The notes beneath the pieces were generated by a model. It was given only the letters and a program-made list of their open reading frames with translations. It was not told where the DNA came from and searched no databases. From positions 139,389 through 203,388 of the forward strand of contig DASYZG010000024.1 in NCBI GenBank assembly GCA_035946575.1: 64,000 nucleotides of DNA, read 5' to 3'. A program made the translations under genes and the position numbers. The stretch comes from Gp13-AA77 sp035946575. Lineage in GTDB: Bacteria > Acidobacteriota > Terriglobia > UBA7540. Of this stretch, positions 17,928 through 26,833 are shown one piece after another; positions within the stretch are counted from its first letter, which is position 1; every line of letters starts with the position of its first letter.

Positions 17928-18608
17928 AGTCTGGCTCCTTCTTCGAAACCCCCTTGGCGACACAGTTGGCAAGTTTTCTGCCAATTGCGGCGCCCTGGCT
18001 ATCTCCTAACAGGCCAAGCACGAAGCGACTGGATGCTTGCGATATCGAATCCAACCCTACTCCTTTTGAATGTGTAAGCTCCCTACAAACGTGTAAGATT
18101 TTCCAAAATGGGTTGCCCTACCAGTTGGCTTCGACTGTTCGCCGCGCGGCTCGGCGCAAACAAATCGGCAACGTAGCGGTGAGGGATGGGCTCGCGGCAA
18201 GCCAAAAGAATTCTACCGCCGCCGGGAAAGTTTTAGGATTGTGGTACGGGGATGACCTTAATTCTTTTCGATTAGGGCGTCAGGCTCGCCCAGCGGAGCG
18301 TGCGGCACCTAAAGCCGTCATCGCTGATGCCGCTGCCAAGCAGCAGTTGAATCCGCAGTGTCCTCCGGAAACCGGGCCCTGGGACGTGCCAAAAAACAGA
18401 CGCCGGCTGGAGCCATCAACTGAACGATAATCACGTTCAGTCGTGACCTGCATCACGGCGACCGCCGGCCTTTCCCAGGATGCTAATAAACCAAGAGCAC
18501 CCGACGGAGCGTTGCGACGCCTCCGGGCACGGCAAGATGTGCGGCCCTCCCCGGGACCTAGAGAGCGCGTCCGTATCGGGTTATGGAGATCTCACAAGGA
18601 GGGTCATT
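17928..18608. other. Intergenic region between divergent OmpA-type and metacaspase genes
   Basis: This 681-bp stretch holds no frame I can support. The heptamer GTGTAAG recurs about 20 bp apart near 18070-18095. Promoters for the two divergent genes should be here, but none stands out. Confidence 0.55.
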
Positions 18609-19439
18609 ATGAATCGAGCTTTGCTGGTCGGGATCAATGCGTATCCCGGTAATGAGCTGCGCGGCTGTATCAATGATGTCACAGACATGGCCGAGTTCTT
18701 GGTCAGTCATTGCGACTTCGACGAGGACGAGATCAGGCTGTTAACCGATGCCCGCGCGACCACCCAGGCAATCGAGGACCGGCTGCACTGGTTAATCGGT
18801 GGCGTAAAGGCCGGGGACCGGATCGTTTTCCACTACAGCGGCCACGGCGCCCAGTTCCCAATCCGTGGCGCCGACGGAAAGCTGACGCGCGTAGACGAGT
18901 GCATTTGTCCGGTCGATTTCGACTGGACCGACGAGCACTCCATCCGGGACAAGGAGTTCAATCAACTGTTCTCGTCGATACCCAAGGGACCTGAGTTTAT
19001 ATGGATCTCGGATTCCTGTTTCTCGGGTGATCTTGCCAGGGAAATGCTAGTCCCAGAGCAGCGAATCAAGGCCCTGGCAATGCCCGCGGACATCGCCTGG
19101 CGACTGCGTACAGCCGAAACCAAGGGCGTCAAGCCCCAGGGGTTCGAGCACGTGGTCAAAAACCTGAACGGAGCGCTGGTATCCGGATGCGGGATGCGCG
19201 AGACCTCGTGCGATGCACAGATCAATGGCCGTTTCAACGGCGCGCTGACCTATTATTTTCTCCAGACCCTGTCGCTTCCCAACGGTTTGAGCCAACCCCT
19301 GGAGCATGCGGTGGCCCGCACGCGCGCGGCGCTACAAAAGAACGGCTACACCCAGCATCCGCAACTGGAAGGCGCCACGAACGTGATGCAGCGGCCTTTC
19401 CTGACGGCTCCTGTACAGCGTAAGGCGGCTGGAGCCTAG
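18609..19439 (+). CDS. Caspase-fold peptidase (metacaspase-like, C14)
   Basis: A 276-residue single-domain caspase-fold peptidase. It starts M-N-R-A-L-L-V-G-I-N-A-Y-P, typical of bacterial metacaspases, and carries the catalytic dyad: H79 in H-Y-S-G-H-G-A-Q and C137 in I-S-D-S-C-F-S-G. Members cleave after Arg or Lys and take part in stress, cell death or protein processing; no bacterial substrate can be named here. No transmembrane, TPR or effector domain is attached and no signal peptide is seen, so it is likely cytosolic. ATG 18609 is fixed by AAGGAGG six bases upstream, although the frame stays open further 5'. A strong intrinsic terminator follows, so it is probably monocistronic. Confidence 0.9.
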   Translation: MNRALLVGINAYPGNELRGCINDVTDMAEFLVSHCDFDEDEIRLLTDARATTQAIEDRLHWLIGGVKAGDRIVFHYSGHGAQFPIRGADGKLTRVDECICPVDFDWTDEHSIRDKEFNQLFSSIPKGPEFIWISDSCFSGDLAREMLVPEQRIKALAMPADIAWRLRTAETKGVKPQGFEHVVKNLNGALVSGCGMRETSCDAQINGRFNGALTYYFLQTLSLPNGLSQPLEHAVARTRAALQKNGYTQHPQLEGATNVMQRPFLTAPVQRKAAGA

Positions 19440-19471
19440 CCGGGAAGGCGTCAACAACCTCGACCCACTTT

Positions 19472-19501
19472 CTGCCCGGCCTTGGCCGGGCAGTCTTTTT
19501 C
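19472..19501 (+). terminator. Strong rho-independent terminator of the metacaspase gene
   Basis: CTGCCCGGCC and GGCCGGGCAG form a ten-base perfect stem with a two-base loop, followed directly by TCTTTTTC. It begins 32 bp after the stop codon. Confidence 0.9.
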
Positions 19502-19617
19502 AGGGAGCGCGACGCAGGAGAGGCTCTGCTGCTGCGAAACCGATGCGGTGGCCCGTCGTGCAATCTCATCGTCGGCCCCGCCCCAAAGGGACAACCTGCC
19601 CCGAATAATCAGAGCCG

Positions 19618-19812
19618 TCAACCACCGCCCGACGGAGCGCAGACCTGGCCCGCTGACTTCGGTGTGGCGCCTTTTGTGGCAAATGCCGAGAAAACCTGTT
19701 CGACCCGCTTTGCGCCACACTGAGGACATTCAGGCCTTCCATCGCTGCGCCTGAGCACGAGTTTTTCAAAACTGTACCCGCACCGGGGACAGAGGTATTC
19801 AAAGATCGGCAT
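19618..19812 (-). CDS. FmdB-family zinc-ribbon protein
   Basis: A 64-residue protein beginning M-P-I-F-E-Y-L-C-P-R-C-G-Y-S-F-E-K-L and continuing C-P-Q-C-G-A-K-R-V-E-Q-V-F-S-A-F. This is the full FmdB-type putative regulatory domain, with four cysteines binding one zinc. The tail is Gly/Ser-rich, as often in this family. Its function is unknown; the name comes from a presumed regulator of formamidase. ATG 19812 matches the family N-terminus. An in-frame GTG at 19827 would add five residues but sits too close to the AAGGAG site. Confidence 0.85.
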   Translation of the reverse strand: MPIFEYLCPRCGYSFEKLVLRRSDGRPECPQCGAKRVEQVFSAFATKGATPKSAGQVCAPSGGG

Positions 19813-20190
19813 CGGAATTGAGCTCACTCCTTGAAACGCTGCCTGCGCAGGCCCCGTTCCCGGAGTCCTGCGTTTCTGCCATTACCTTAACTCTGAAGAA
19901 CGGGTGCGCGCAAGGATGTGATGAGGTCACAGGAGTGAACCGGGCGATCTTTCATCTCTTACTTGGAGAGAATAAACGGCGAGCGCTGCTGCGCCTTGGA
20001 TCGGGCGCTGGGGGCACGAACAAACTCAGAATCGCCCTTACAGCATGCCGCAGCGCAACTCAGCCACGAAAACCGGCGGAGCACGTCCGCCCTCTGCATC
20101 CCTTGTGAGTCCTTCGTGCCCTCTGCAGAAACTTCAACGGCGGTTGGTGATTCTGCATGCGCACTCGCAAGTTCGTGATAGGATGCGAGC
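19813..20190. other. Intergenic region between FmdB-like and TetR genes
   Basis: A 378-bp stretch between divergent genes. No gene was recognised. Promoter and operator sites for the TetR/RND unit are expected near its right end, but I could not pick out a convincing palindrome. Confidence 0.5.
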
Positions 20191-20868
20191 ATGTCCTCAC
20201 GTTTGGGCACAGCCCCGCGCCGCATCCCGCAACAACCCAGGGGCGAGCGGCGGGTAGCCAGCCTGCTGCGGGCGGCGGCGGCCGTTCTCGCTGACACGGG
20301 ATACGCGGCCGCAACGATGTCGGCGATCGCCGAGCGGTCGAATTCCTCGATTGGCTCGTTGTACCAATTCTTCCCCAGTAAGGAAGCGGTGGTCGAAGCC
20401 CTGCGGGCCGGATACGTCAAGGAGCTCGAAAGGCTATGGGAGTCACTGGCCGCGGACTCCGGGAGTTTGACGGTTGAGGAGCTTGTATCCCGCCTCATTC
20501 AATCGCAGGTCGAGTTCGCGGAGGAGCATGCAGGTTTCCTCGCCCTCTTCGAAGCGCCGCCGACGGTGAACAGCCCCCGGAGGCGGGAGATCATCCGTGG
20601 CCGCATTGCACGAGTCGTTCTGAAGCGCAATCCCGACCTGCCGAAGAGCGAAGCGCTTCGAACTGCAGCCGTGACGCAGCAGATCGTGAGGGCGCTGCTG
20701 ACGCTCTATGCCAGGGCTGACAGGGCGGAGAGGGGTGCGATTCTCGAGGAGTTCGCAGCGCTCTTGACGGGATACCTGGCTCCCAAACTGGGAGGCCAGA
20801 AGCGTGGTATCCGCTGTAAGGCAGCAGGGTCGCCGAAAGAGTCCAAGAAACACGGGGCTGTTGCGTAG
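20191..20868 (+). CDS. TetR-family transcriptional regulator
   Basis: A 225-residue DNA-binding repressor-type protein. The helix-turn-helix covers about residues 22-68: R-R-V-A-S-L-L-R-A-A-A-A-V-L-A-D-T-G-Y-A-A-A-T-M-S-A-I-A, then S-S-I-G-S-L-Y-Q-F-F-P-S-K-E-A-V, the family's recognition helix. The C-terminal ligand domain has a TetR_C-type E-E-H-A-G-F-L-A-L-F segment. It lies 43 bp before the RND adaptor gene on the same strand, so it most likely controls the pump operon and itself in response to a pump substrate. Confidence 0.88.
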   Translation: MSSRLGTAPRRIPQQPRGERRVASLLRAAAAVLADTGYAAATMSAIAERSNSSIGSLYQFFPSKEAVVEALRAGYVKELERLWESLAADSGSLTVEELVSRLIQSQVEFAEEHAGFLALFEAPPTVNSPRRREIIRGRIARVVLKRNPDLPKSEALRTAAVTQQIVRALLTLYARADRAERGAILEEFAALLTGYLAPKLGGQKRGIRCKAAGSPKESKKHGAVA

Positions 20869-20911
20869 TGAATGCCGGTGAATGCCGACGGCTAAACCGA
20901 GGGAGAGCGGA

Positions 20912-22066
20912 TTGAGGAAACCATTTGGCCATGAGTGTGGGACGCTTGCCGTGGTTGCCGCCGGCGCGATTCTTGCAGGAGGGTGCGGTCACCGGCCACA
21001 AGCGGCACCCCCTCCGCGCCCGCCGGTTGTCGAAGTGTTCCCGGTCCTGCAGAAAGACGTGCCGATCTACGGCGAATGGATCGCCACCCTCTACGGCTAC
21101 GTCAACGCGCAGATTCAGCCTCAGGTCCCGGGCTACCTCATCAAGCAGGACTATCGTGAAGGTTCTTTCGTTCACAGAGATGATGTGCTGTTTGAGATTG
21201 ACCCGCGTCCCTTTCAAGCGGAGCTGGACCAGGCAAAAGCCCAACTGGCGCAGGCAGAGGCGCAGCTCGGGACCGCGACGCTCAACGTAAAACGCGATGT
21301 CCCCGAAGCGGAGGCCCATGCGATTCCGCAAAGCCAGCTTGACAACGACACCCAGGCGAAGCTTGCCGCCAAAGCCTCTGTCGAGGCGGGTCAGGCGGCT
21401 GTGGAGCGGGCCCAACTGAACCTGGGCTATACCAAGGTCCGCTCGCTCATCGACGGAATTGCGGGCATCGCCCAGGTCCAGGTCGGCAACCTGGTGGCAG
21501 CCACGACCGTGCTTACCTCGGTTTCGCAGGTGAATCCGATCAAAGCCTATTTCCCCATCAGCAGCGTGGAGTATCTCCGCATTGCCGACCGGGTCAGCCC
21601 GGGCGCCGTGAACCTGCTCTCCGGCGCCAAAACCATTTCGTTGCAACTCATCTTGTCGAGTGGCAAGCCCTACGGCTACAAAGGCCGAATCCTCTTCGCC
21701 GACCGGCAAGTGGACTCGCAAACCGGAACCATCCAGATCGTGGGCGCCTTTCCGAATCCCGGCAATATTCTGCGGCCGGGGCAGACCGGCCGCGTCCGGG
21801 CGCTCACGGAGACCCTCAGAGCGGCGCTTCTCGTGCCCCAGCGCGCGGTGGAAGAACTTCAGGGCGGCTACCAGGTGGCAGTCGTCGGACCCGAGAATAG
21901 GATCGCTATCCGAACCGTCAAGGTGGGGGAGCGCGTCGGGTCCATGTGGATCATTACTCAGGGATTGGAACCTGGCGAGCGGGTGGTGGCGGAGGGAGCC
22001 CAATCGGCCCGAGACGGCATGGTCGTGACGCCCGCACCCTACAATCCTTCCGGCGAGGAGAATTGA
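20912..22066 (+). CDS. RND efflux periplasmic adaptor (AcrA/MexA type)
   Basis: The membrane-fusion subunit of a tripartite multidrug pump, 384 residues from TTG 20912. That start has GGGAG six bases upstream; ATG 20882, ten codons earlier, has no ribosome site. The N-terminus has a lipobox-like L-A-G-G-C. Then come the barrel-sandwich half-motifs (V-P-G-Y-L-I-K-Q-D-Y-R-E-G-S-F-V and A-Q-V-Q-V-G-N-L-V), a helical hairpin rich in A-K-A-Q-L-A-Q-A-E-A-Q-L and a beta-barrel domain. The Y-G-E-W-I-A-T-L-Y-G-Y-V-N-A-Q-I opening is typical of the HAE1 adaptors. It docks the inner-membrane pump to the outer-membrane channel. Confidence 0.92.
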   Translation: MRKPFGHECGTLAVVAAGAILAGGCGHRPQAAPPPRPPVVEVFPVLQKDVPIYGEWIATLYGYVNAQIQPQVPGYLIKQDYREGSFVHRDDVLFEIDPRPFQAELDQAKAQLAQAEAQLGTATLNVKRDVPEAEAHAIPQSQLDNDTQAKLAAKASVEAGQAAVERAQLNLGYTKVRSLIDGIAGIAQVQVGNLVAATTVLTSVSQVNPIKAYFPISSVEYLRIADRVSPGAVNLLSGAKTISLQLILSSGKPYGYKGRILFADRQVDSQTGTIQIVGAFPNPGNILRPGQTGRVRALTETLRAALLVPQRAVEELQGGYQVAVVGPENRIAIRTVKVGERVGSMWIITQGLEPGERVVAEGAQSARDGMVVTPAPYNPSGEEN

Positions 22067-22069
22067 TCC

Positions 22070-25000
22070 GTGTCGAAGTTCTTCATCAATCGGCCCATCG
22101 TGGCCATGGTGATTGCAATCCTGACGGTGATCGTCGGCGGAATCACGATACTTACTCTTCCCGTCGCGCAGTTCCCCGGTATCGTTCCCCCTGAGACCAG
22201 GGTTCAGGCTACTTTTGTCGGCGCTGACGCGAACACCGTGGCGCAATCCGTCGCCACGCCAATCGAAGAGCAGATGAGCGGCGTGGACAACATGAACTAC
22301 ATGTATTCGGTGAACGCCAGCTCCAACGGCCAGATGAGGATGATCATCGATTTTGCGGTCGGTACGGACCCGAACACGGATCTCATCCTTACCCAGATGC
22401 GCGAGACGCAGGCCGCGGCCCAGTTGCCGTCGCAGGTTGCGCAGTACGGGATTCAAACGATGAAATCGACGGGGTCGCCCCTGATGCTGGTGCCCGTATA
22501 TTCGCCGCACGGCACCTATGACGCTAACTTTCTGGCCAACTACGCTTACATTAACCTCGTCGATCCCCTCACGCGCGTCCCGGGCGTGGCGCAGGTGTTC
22601 GTTTTTGGCGCAGGCCAGTACGCCATGAGAATCTGGCTCGACCCGGACAAGCTGGCGAGGCTGGGGATTACGGTCTCGGACGTGATCGGCGCGGTCCAGT
22701 CGCAGAACACCGTAAACCCCGCCGGGCAGATCGGCGGCCCGCCGGTGCCGCCCGGTCAGGAATACACCTACACGGTCCTGGCCCAGGGTCGCCTGAGAAC
22801 CCCCGAAGAATTCGGCAACATCGTGGTCCGTGAGAACCCTGACGGGGGAATCGTTCACGTCAAGGATGTTGGCCGGGTTGAACTGGGCGTTCAGTACTAC
22901 AATCTGCTGGGCCGCTTGAACGGAAAGCCAAGCGCGGTGCTGGCTATCTTTCAATTGCCGGGCTCGAACGCGGTCGATACCGCCGCACGGGTCGAGCAGT
23001 TGATGAACCAGCTCAAACCCCATTTTCCGCAGGATTTGACCTATGCCACCTCTCTCGATTCGACCCGGGCGGTGAGCGAGGGGCTCAAAGAAATCTTGAT
23101 CACCCTGGGAATCGCGCTGCTTCTGGTTATCCTGGTGGTCTACATTTTCCTGCAAGGCTGGCGCGCCACGTTGATCCCCATGCTCGCCGTGCCGGTTGCC
23201 CTTGTCGGCACCTTCGCAGTCTTTCCCTTGTTCGGCTTTTCGATTAACACGCTTTCGATGTTCGGGATGGTGCTGGCCATCGGTCTCGTGGTTGACGACG
23301 CCATTGTCGTAGTTGAGGTAATCGAGCGGCATATCGAGGAAGGGCTTGCGCCCAAAGCTGCCGCCTTGAAAGGCATGCAAGAGATTTCGGGCCCGGTGAT
23401 TGGTATCGCGCTGGTTCTTTCCTCGGTCTTCGTGCCCACCGCTTTCATTCCCGGCATCACCGGCCGACTCTACCAGCAGTTCGCTGTGACCATCGCGATC
23501 TCCGTCGTCATCTCGGCCTTCAATGCGCTCAGCCTCAGCCCCGCGCTCGCGGCTCTGCTCCTTCGCCCCAGAAAGGCGAGCCGCGGGCCGCTGCGACGGT
23601 TCTTCGACTGGTTTAACCGCGTTTTCGGCCGCGCTACGAACGGGTATGTTCGAGCCTCTGCGGGCTTGATTCACAAGGGCGCTGTGGCCATGATCATCCT
23701 TGCCTTGTTCGGCGTGGCGGCGGTCTATTTCGGAGAGAAGCTGCCAACCGGCTTCTTGCCGGATGAAGATCAAGGCTATGTATTTGTCAACCTCCAGCTC
23801 CCTAACGCCGCGTCGTTCGAGAGGACCGAGGCTGCGGCGCGGCAAATCGAGGCAATTCTCGCCAACACGCCGGGCGTCCAGTACACCACCAGCGTCATCG
23901 GCTTCAGTCTGCTGAGCTACGTCCAAACCACCTACAACGCCTTTTTCTTTGTCACCTTAAAGCCCTGGAGCACCCGAAAGCAGATGGACACGCAGTACCA
24001 GGCCATAAAATTTCGCTTGAATCAGGCTCTCGGCAGACTTCCTCAAGGGACGGCCTTCACCTTCTCCCCGCCAAGCATCCCCGGGGTCGGCACTTCCGGA
24101 GGCTTCACATTCGTTCTTGAGGACCGGGGCGGGCATGATGTTCCGTGGCTCGCGGCCAATGTGAATAAATTCGTTGCCGCTGCGCGCAAGCGCCCGGAAA
24201 TTGCGGGCATCGCCTCTTCGGAACTGCCCAGCGTGCCGCAGGAGTTCATCGCCGTTGACCGCGATAAGGCGCTGAAACTCGGGGTGCCCATCGCGGATCT
24301 TTACCAGACGGTTCAAACCTTCATGGGCGGATTTTTTGTGAACTACTTCAATCGCTTCGGAAGGGAGTGGCAGGTTTACGTGGAGGGCGCCGGCCGTTAC
24401 CGAACGCGGGCGGAGGACCTGAGCCAGTACTACGTCCGGAACAACCGCGCCCAAATGGTGCCCTTGTCGGATCTGGCGCGCTTCGAGCCGCGACTGGGCC
24501 CCGAGTTCATCATGCACTATGACGAATATCCCGCGGCCCAGATCAACGGCAGCGCCGGAGCGGGGTTCAGCTCCGCCCAAGCCACGGCGGCGCTCGAGCA
24601 GGTGTTCGAACAAACGATGCCGCGGGACATGGGCTACGACTGGATGGGTATGTCCTTTCAGGAACAGAAGGCGGCGCAGGGCGTTTCGGCAACGACCATT
24701 TTTGGCATCTCGCTGCTATTTGTATTCCTGATTCTGGCAGCCCTCTATGAAAGCTGGTCGTTGCCATTCAGCGTCCTGCTCTCGACGCCCATTGCCGTCT
24801 TCGGCGCCTTCGGTGTCCTCCTGTTGCGCCGCATGGCTGATCTCGCGCTGCTGCCTCCTTATATGGTCCAGCTTGAGAACGACGTCTACTCCCAGATCGG
24901 CCTGGTGATGCTGATCGGACTCGCCGCCAAGAATGCGATTTTGATAGTTGCCTTCGCCAAGGACGAATACGACAAAGGGAGACCGCTGGTCGAGGCCGCT

Positions 25001-25276
25001 CTGGATGGAGCACGGCTGCGCCTCAGGCCCATTCTGATGACCTCTTTCGCGTTCATTTTTGGGGTCGCGCCTCTGTGGTTCGCGTCAGGCGCAGGCGCCG
25101 TGTCCCGCAAAATCATGGGGACGACGGTTATCGGAGGCATGGTCGGCGCAAGCCTGATCGCAATCTTCTTTGTGCCGGCAATTTTCTGCGTGGTTGAGAG
25201 ACTCTCGGGCGCGAAGAAATTCCACGCGCTCACGCCCTCGCCGCAGGGTGAGGCGCCGGCCGGGAGTGAAGGATGA
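22070..25276 (+). CDS. RND multidrug efflux transporter (HAE1/AcrB type)
   Basis: A 1068-residue inner-membrane proton/drug antiporter. It begins S-K-F-F-I-N-R-P-I-V-A-M-V-I-A and has the family motifs G-A-D-A-N-T-V-A-Q-S-V-A-T-P-I-E-E-Q in the pore domain and L-V-V-D-D-A-I-V-V-V-E in TM4, where the two aspartates relay protons. Twelve membrane spans and two large periplasmic loops are evident, and the C-terminal half repeats the N-terminal half. The doublet D-D and the absence of metal-binding methionine motifs mark it as a drug rather than a heavy-metal pump. GTG 22070 has GAGGAG upstream, three bases after the adaptor stop. Confidence 0.95.
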   Translation: MSKFFINRPIVAMVIAILTVIVGGITILTLPVAQFPGIVPPETRVQATFVGADANTVAQSVATPIEEQMSGVDNMNYMYSVNASSNGQMRMIIDFAVGTDPNTDLILTQMRETQAAAQLPSQVAQYGIQTMKSTGSPLMLVPVYSPHGTYDANFLANYAYINLVDPLTRVPGVAQVFVFGAGQYAMRIWLDPDKLARLGITVSDVIGAVQSQNTVNPAGQIGGPPVPPGQEYTYTVLAQGRLRTPEEFGNIVVRENPDGGIVHVKDVGRVELGVQYYNLLGRLNGKPSAVLAIFQLPGSNAVDTAARVEQLMNQLKPHFPQDLTYATSLDSTRAVSEGLKEILITLGIALLLVILVVYIFLQGWRATLIPMLAVPVALVGTFAVFPLFGFSINTLSMFGMVLAIGLVVDDAIVVVEVIERHIEEGLAPKAAALKGMQEISGPVIGIALVLSSVFVPTAFIPGITGRLYQQFAVTIAISVVISAFNALSLSPALAALLLRPRKASRGPLRRFFDWFNRVFGRATNGYVRASAGLIHKGAVAMIILALFGVAAVYFGEKLPTGFLPDEDQGYVFVNLQLPNAASFERTEAAARQIEAILANTPGVQYTTSVIGFSLLSYVQTTYNAFFFVTLKPWSTRKQMDTQYQAIKFRLNQALGRLPQGTAFTFSPPSIPGVGTSGGFTFVLEDRGGHDVPWLAANVNKFVAAARKRPEIAGIASSELPSVPQEFIAVDRDKALKLGVPIADLYQTVQTFMGGFFVNYFNRFGREWQVYVEGAGRYRTRAEDLSQYYVRNNRAQMVPLSDLARFEPRLGPEFIMHYDEYPAAQINGSAGAGFSSAQATAALEQVFEQTMPRDMGYDWMGMSFQEQKAAQGVSATTIFGISLLFVFLILAALYESWSLPFSVLLSTPIAVFGAFGVLLLRRMADLALLPPYMVQLENDVYSQIGLVMLIGLAAKNAILIVAFAKDEYDKGRPLVEAALDGARLRLRPILMTSFAFIFGVAPLWFASGAGAVSRKIMGTTVIGGMVGASLIAIFFVPAIFCVVERLSGAKKFHALTPSPQGEAPAGSEG

Positions 25277-26673
25277 GAAGAGTGCCGATCGCGCTGGCCG
25301 GGGCCTGCCTGTTCTGGGCGGGATGCACCGTCGGTCCGAATTATCACCGGCCCAAAGCGGACGTCCCTGCAACCTACGGCGGGACGGCCGCGACTCCGGC
25401 GCCCCGGCAATCGGCCGAATCTCTGGGTAATGAAAAGTGGTGGAACCTTTTCCAGGATCCTGTGCTCCGGCAACTGATCCACACCGCACTCGAGAATAAC
25501 TACGACGTGCGGATCGCGGCCACCCATGTTCTCGAGGCGCAGGCCCAACTCGGCATCACGCGATCCAACCAGTTCCCGGTCGTAAACGGCGGGGCAAACC
25601 TGCTGCGCGAGCGCAATCCGAAGGTCAACTCGTTCTTCCCGACCTACAGACTCCACACCGCCGAGCTGGATCTCTCCGTAATCTGGAACCTTGACTTCTG
25701 GGGTAAATACCGGCGCGAAACCGAAGCAGCCCGCGCCACCTTGCTGGCCAGCGAATGGGGACAGCGGGCCGTGATCACCTCCGTGGTCTCCAGTGTCGCC
25801 ACCGCTTATTTCCAGCTGCGCGAGCTCGATTTGGCCCTGCAGATTTCCCGGCGTACGCTGGCTTCGCGAACCGACTCGCTTCGCCTGACGCAGGTGCTCT
25901 ACGACAATGGCTCCGCGTCGCTCCTCGATCTGCGTCAGGGGCAGGAATTGGTTGACACCGCGGCCGAAACAATCCCCGACCTCGAGCGGCAGATTCGGCA
26001 GCAGGAAGACCTGATCAGCGACCTGACCGGCCAGAATCCGGGCCCGGTTTCCCGCGGTCTCGAACTGACTCGGGAACCCCTCCCCAATGCGGTGCCCACA
26101 GGGTTGCCCGCGGAACTCCTCGAGCGGCGCCCCGACATCCGCGAGGCTGAGGCGAATCTGATGGCCGCCAATGCAGATGTTGGTGTAGCCAGGGCGGACT
26201 TCTTTCCCAATATCCCCCTCACCGCCACCGGTGGACTCGAGAGTTATGCGCTCGACCGGTTTTTCTCGTTCGCCTCGGCAGGGCTGTACAACGTCTCCCT
26301 GTCGGCGACACAAACCATCTTCCAGGCGGGGGCTCTCCGCGCCGGGCTCAAATTGAGCCAGGCCCAGGAACAGCAGATGCTGCTTGCTTATCGGCAGACA
26401 ATCAAGGAAGCCCTGCGTGAAGTTTCGGATGCGCTGATCGCCTACCAGAAAGACGGCGAGTTCCTGCAGAAACAGCAATCCCTGACGGACGCGGCGGCCG
26501 ATGCCGACCGTCTCTCGCATGTCCTCTACGGGCACGGTGGCGCCAGCTATCTGCAGGTGCTGACGAGCGACACCAATTACTTCGCCGCCGAACTCAACCT
26601 TGCCGAGGCTCAACTGAACGAGCGCCTCGCTCTGGTTCAACTCTATAACGCTCTGGGCGGAGGCTGGCAGTAG
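25273..26673 (+). CDS. Outer-membrane efflux channel lipoprotein (NodT/OprM type)
   Basis: A 466-residue TolC-like channel. The signal peptide ends in F-W-A-G-C with the acylated cysteine at residue 18, followed by T-V-G-P-N-Y, the usual start of NodT-family channels. Two OEP repeats form the beta-barrel and alpha-tunnel, with the typical W-W-x-x-F-x-D-P-x-L near residue 55 and E-R-R-P-D-I-R-E-A-E near residue 282. Its ATG overlaps the transporter stop codon as ATGA, so translation is coupled. With the adaptor and the RND pump it completes a tripartite drug exporter. Confidence 0.93.
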   Translation: MRRVPIALAGACLFWAGCTVGPNYHRPKADVPATYGGTAATPAPRQSAESLGNEKWWNLFQDPVLRQLIHTALENNYDVRIAATHVLEAQAQLGITRSNQFPVVNGGANLLRERNPKVNSFFPTYRLHTAELDLSVIWNLDFWGKYRRETEAARATLLASEWGQRAVITSVVSSVATAYFQLRELDLALQISRRTLASRTDSLRLTQVLYDNGSASLLDLRQGQELVDTAAETIPDLERQIRQQEDLISDLTGQNPGPVSRGLELTREPLPNAVPTGLPAELLERRPDIREAEANLMAANADVGVARADFFPNIPLTATGGLESYALDRFFSFASAGLYNVSLSATQTIFQAGALRAGLKLSQAQEQQMLLAYRQTIKEALREVSDALIAYQKDGEFLQKQQSLTDAAADADRLSHVLYGHGGASYLQVLTSDTNYFAAELNLAEAQLNERLALVQLYNALGGGWQ

Positions 26674-26833
26674 CCCGGACGTCTGGCAGGGAGGCTCAGG
26701 GCAGCGAGATGGGGCGCGAACCGGACCCAAACAGCCTTTGAGCAAGATTCCAGCCCTCTCTGATCGCATTCTTCAGCCGAAGGCGTGGCCGAAATTCGCA
26801 CCTGCGCCAGAAAGGTCGCCTGGACGTCAAAGC

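Noticed and set aside
19917..19931. TGTGA-N5-TCACA as a Crp site upstream of the TetR gene
   Set aside because: The spacer is five bases instead of six and the site is about 260 bp from the nearest start codon; likely chance.
20591..23926. Minus-strand open frame of 1111 codons opposite the adaptor and RND genes
   Set aside because: It is the antisense shadow of strongly recognised efflux genes in GC-rich DNA. Its product is Arg/His/Asp-rich without any domain.
24886..26769. Minus-strand open frame of 627 codons opposite the outer-membrane channel gene
   Set aside because: Antisense shadow of the NodT-type channel; no start signal or motif.
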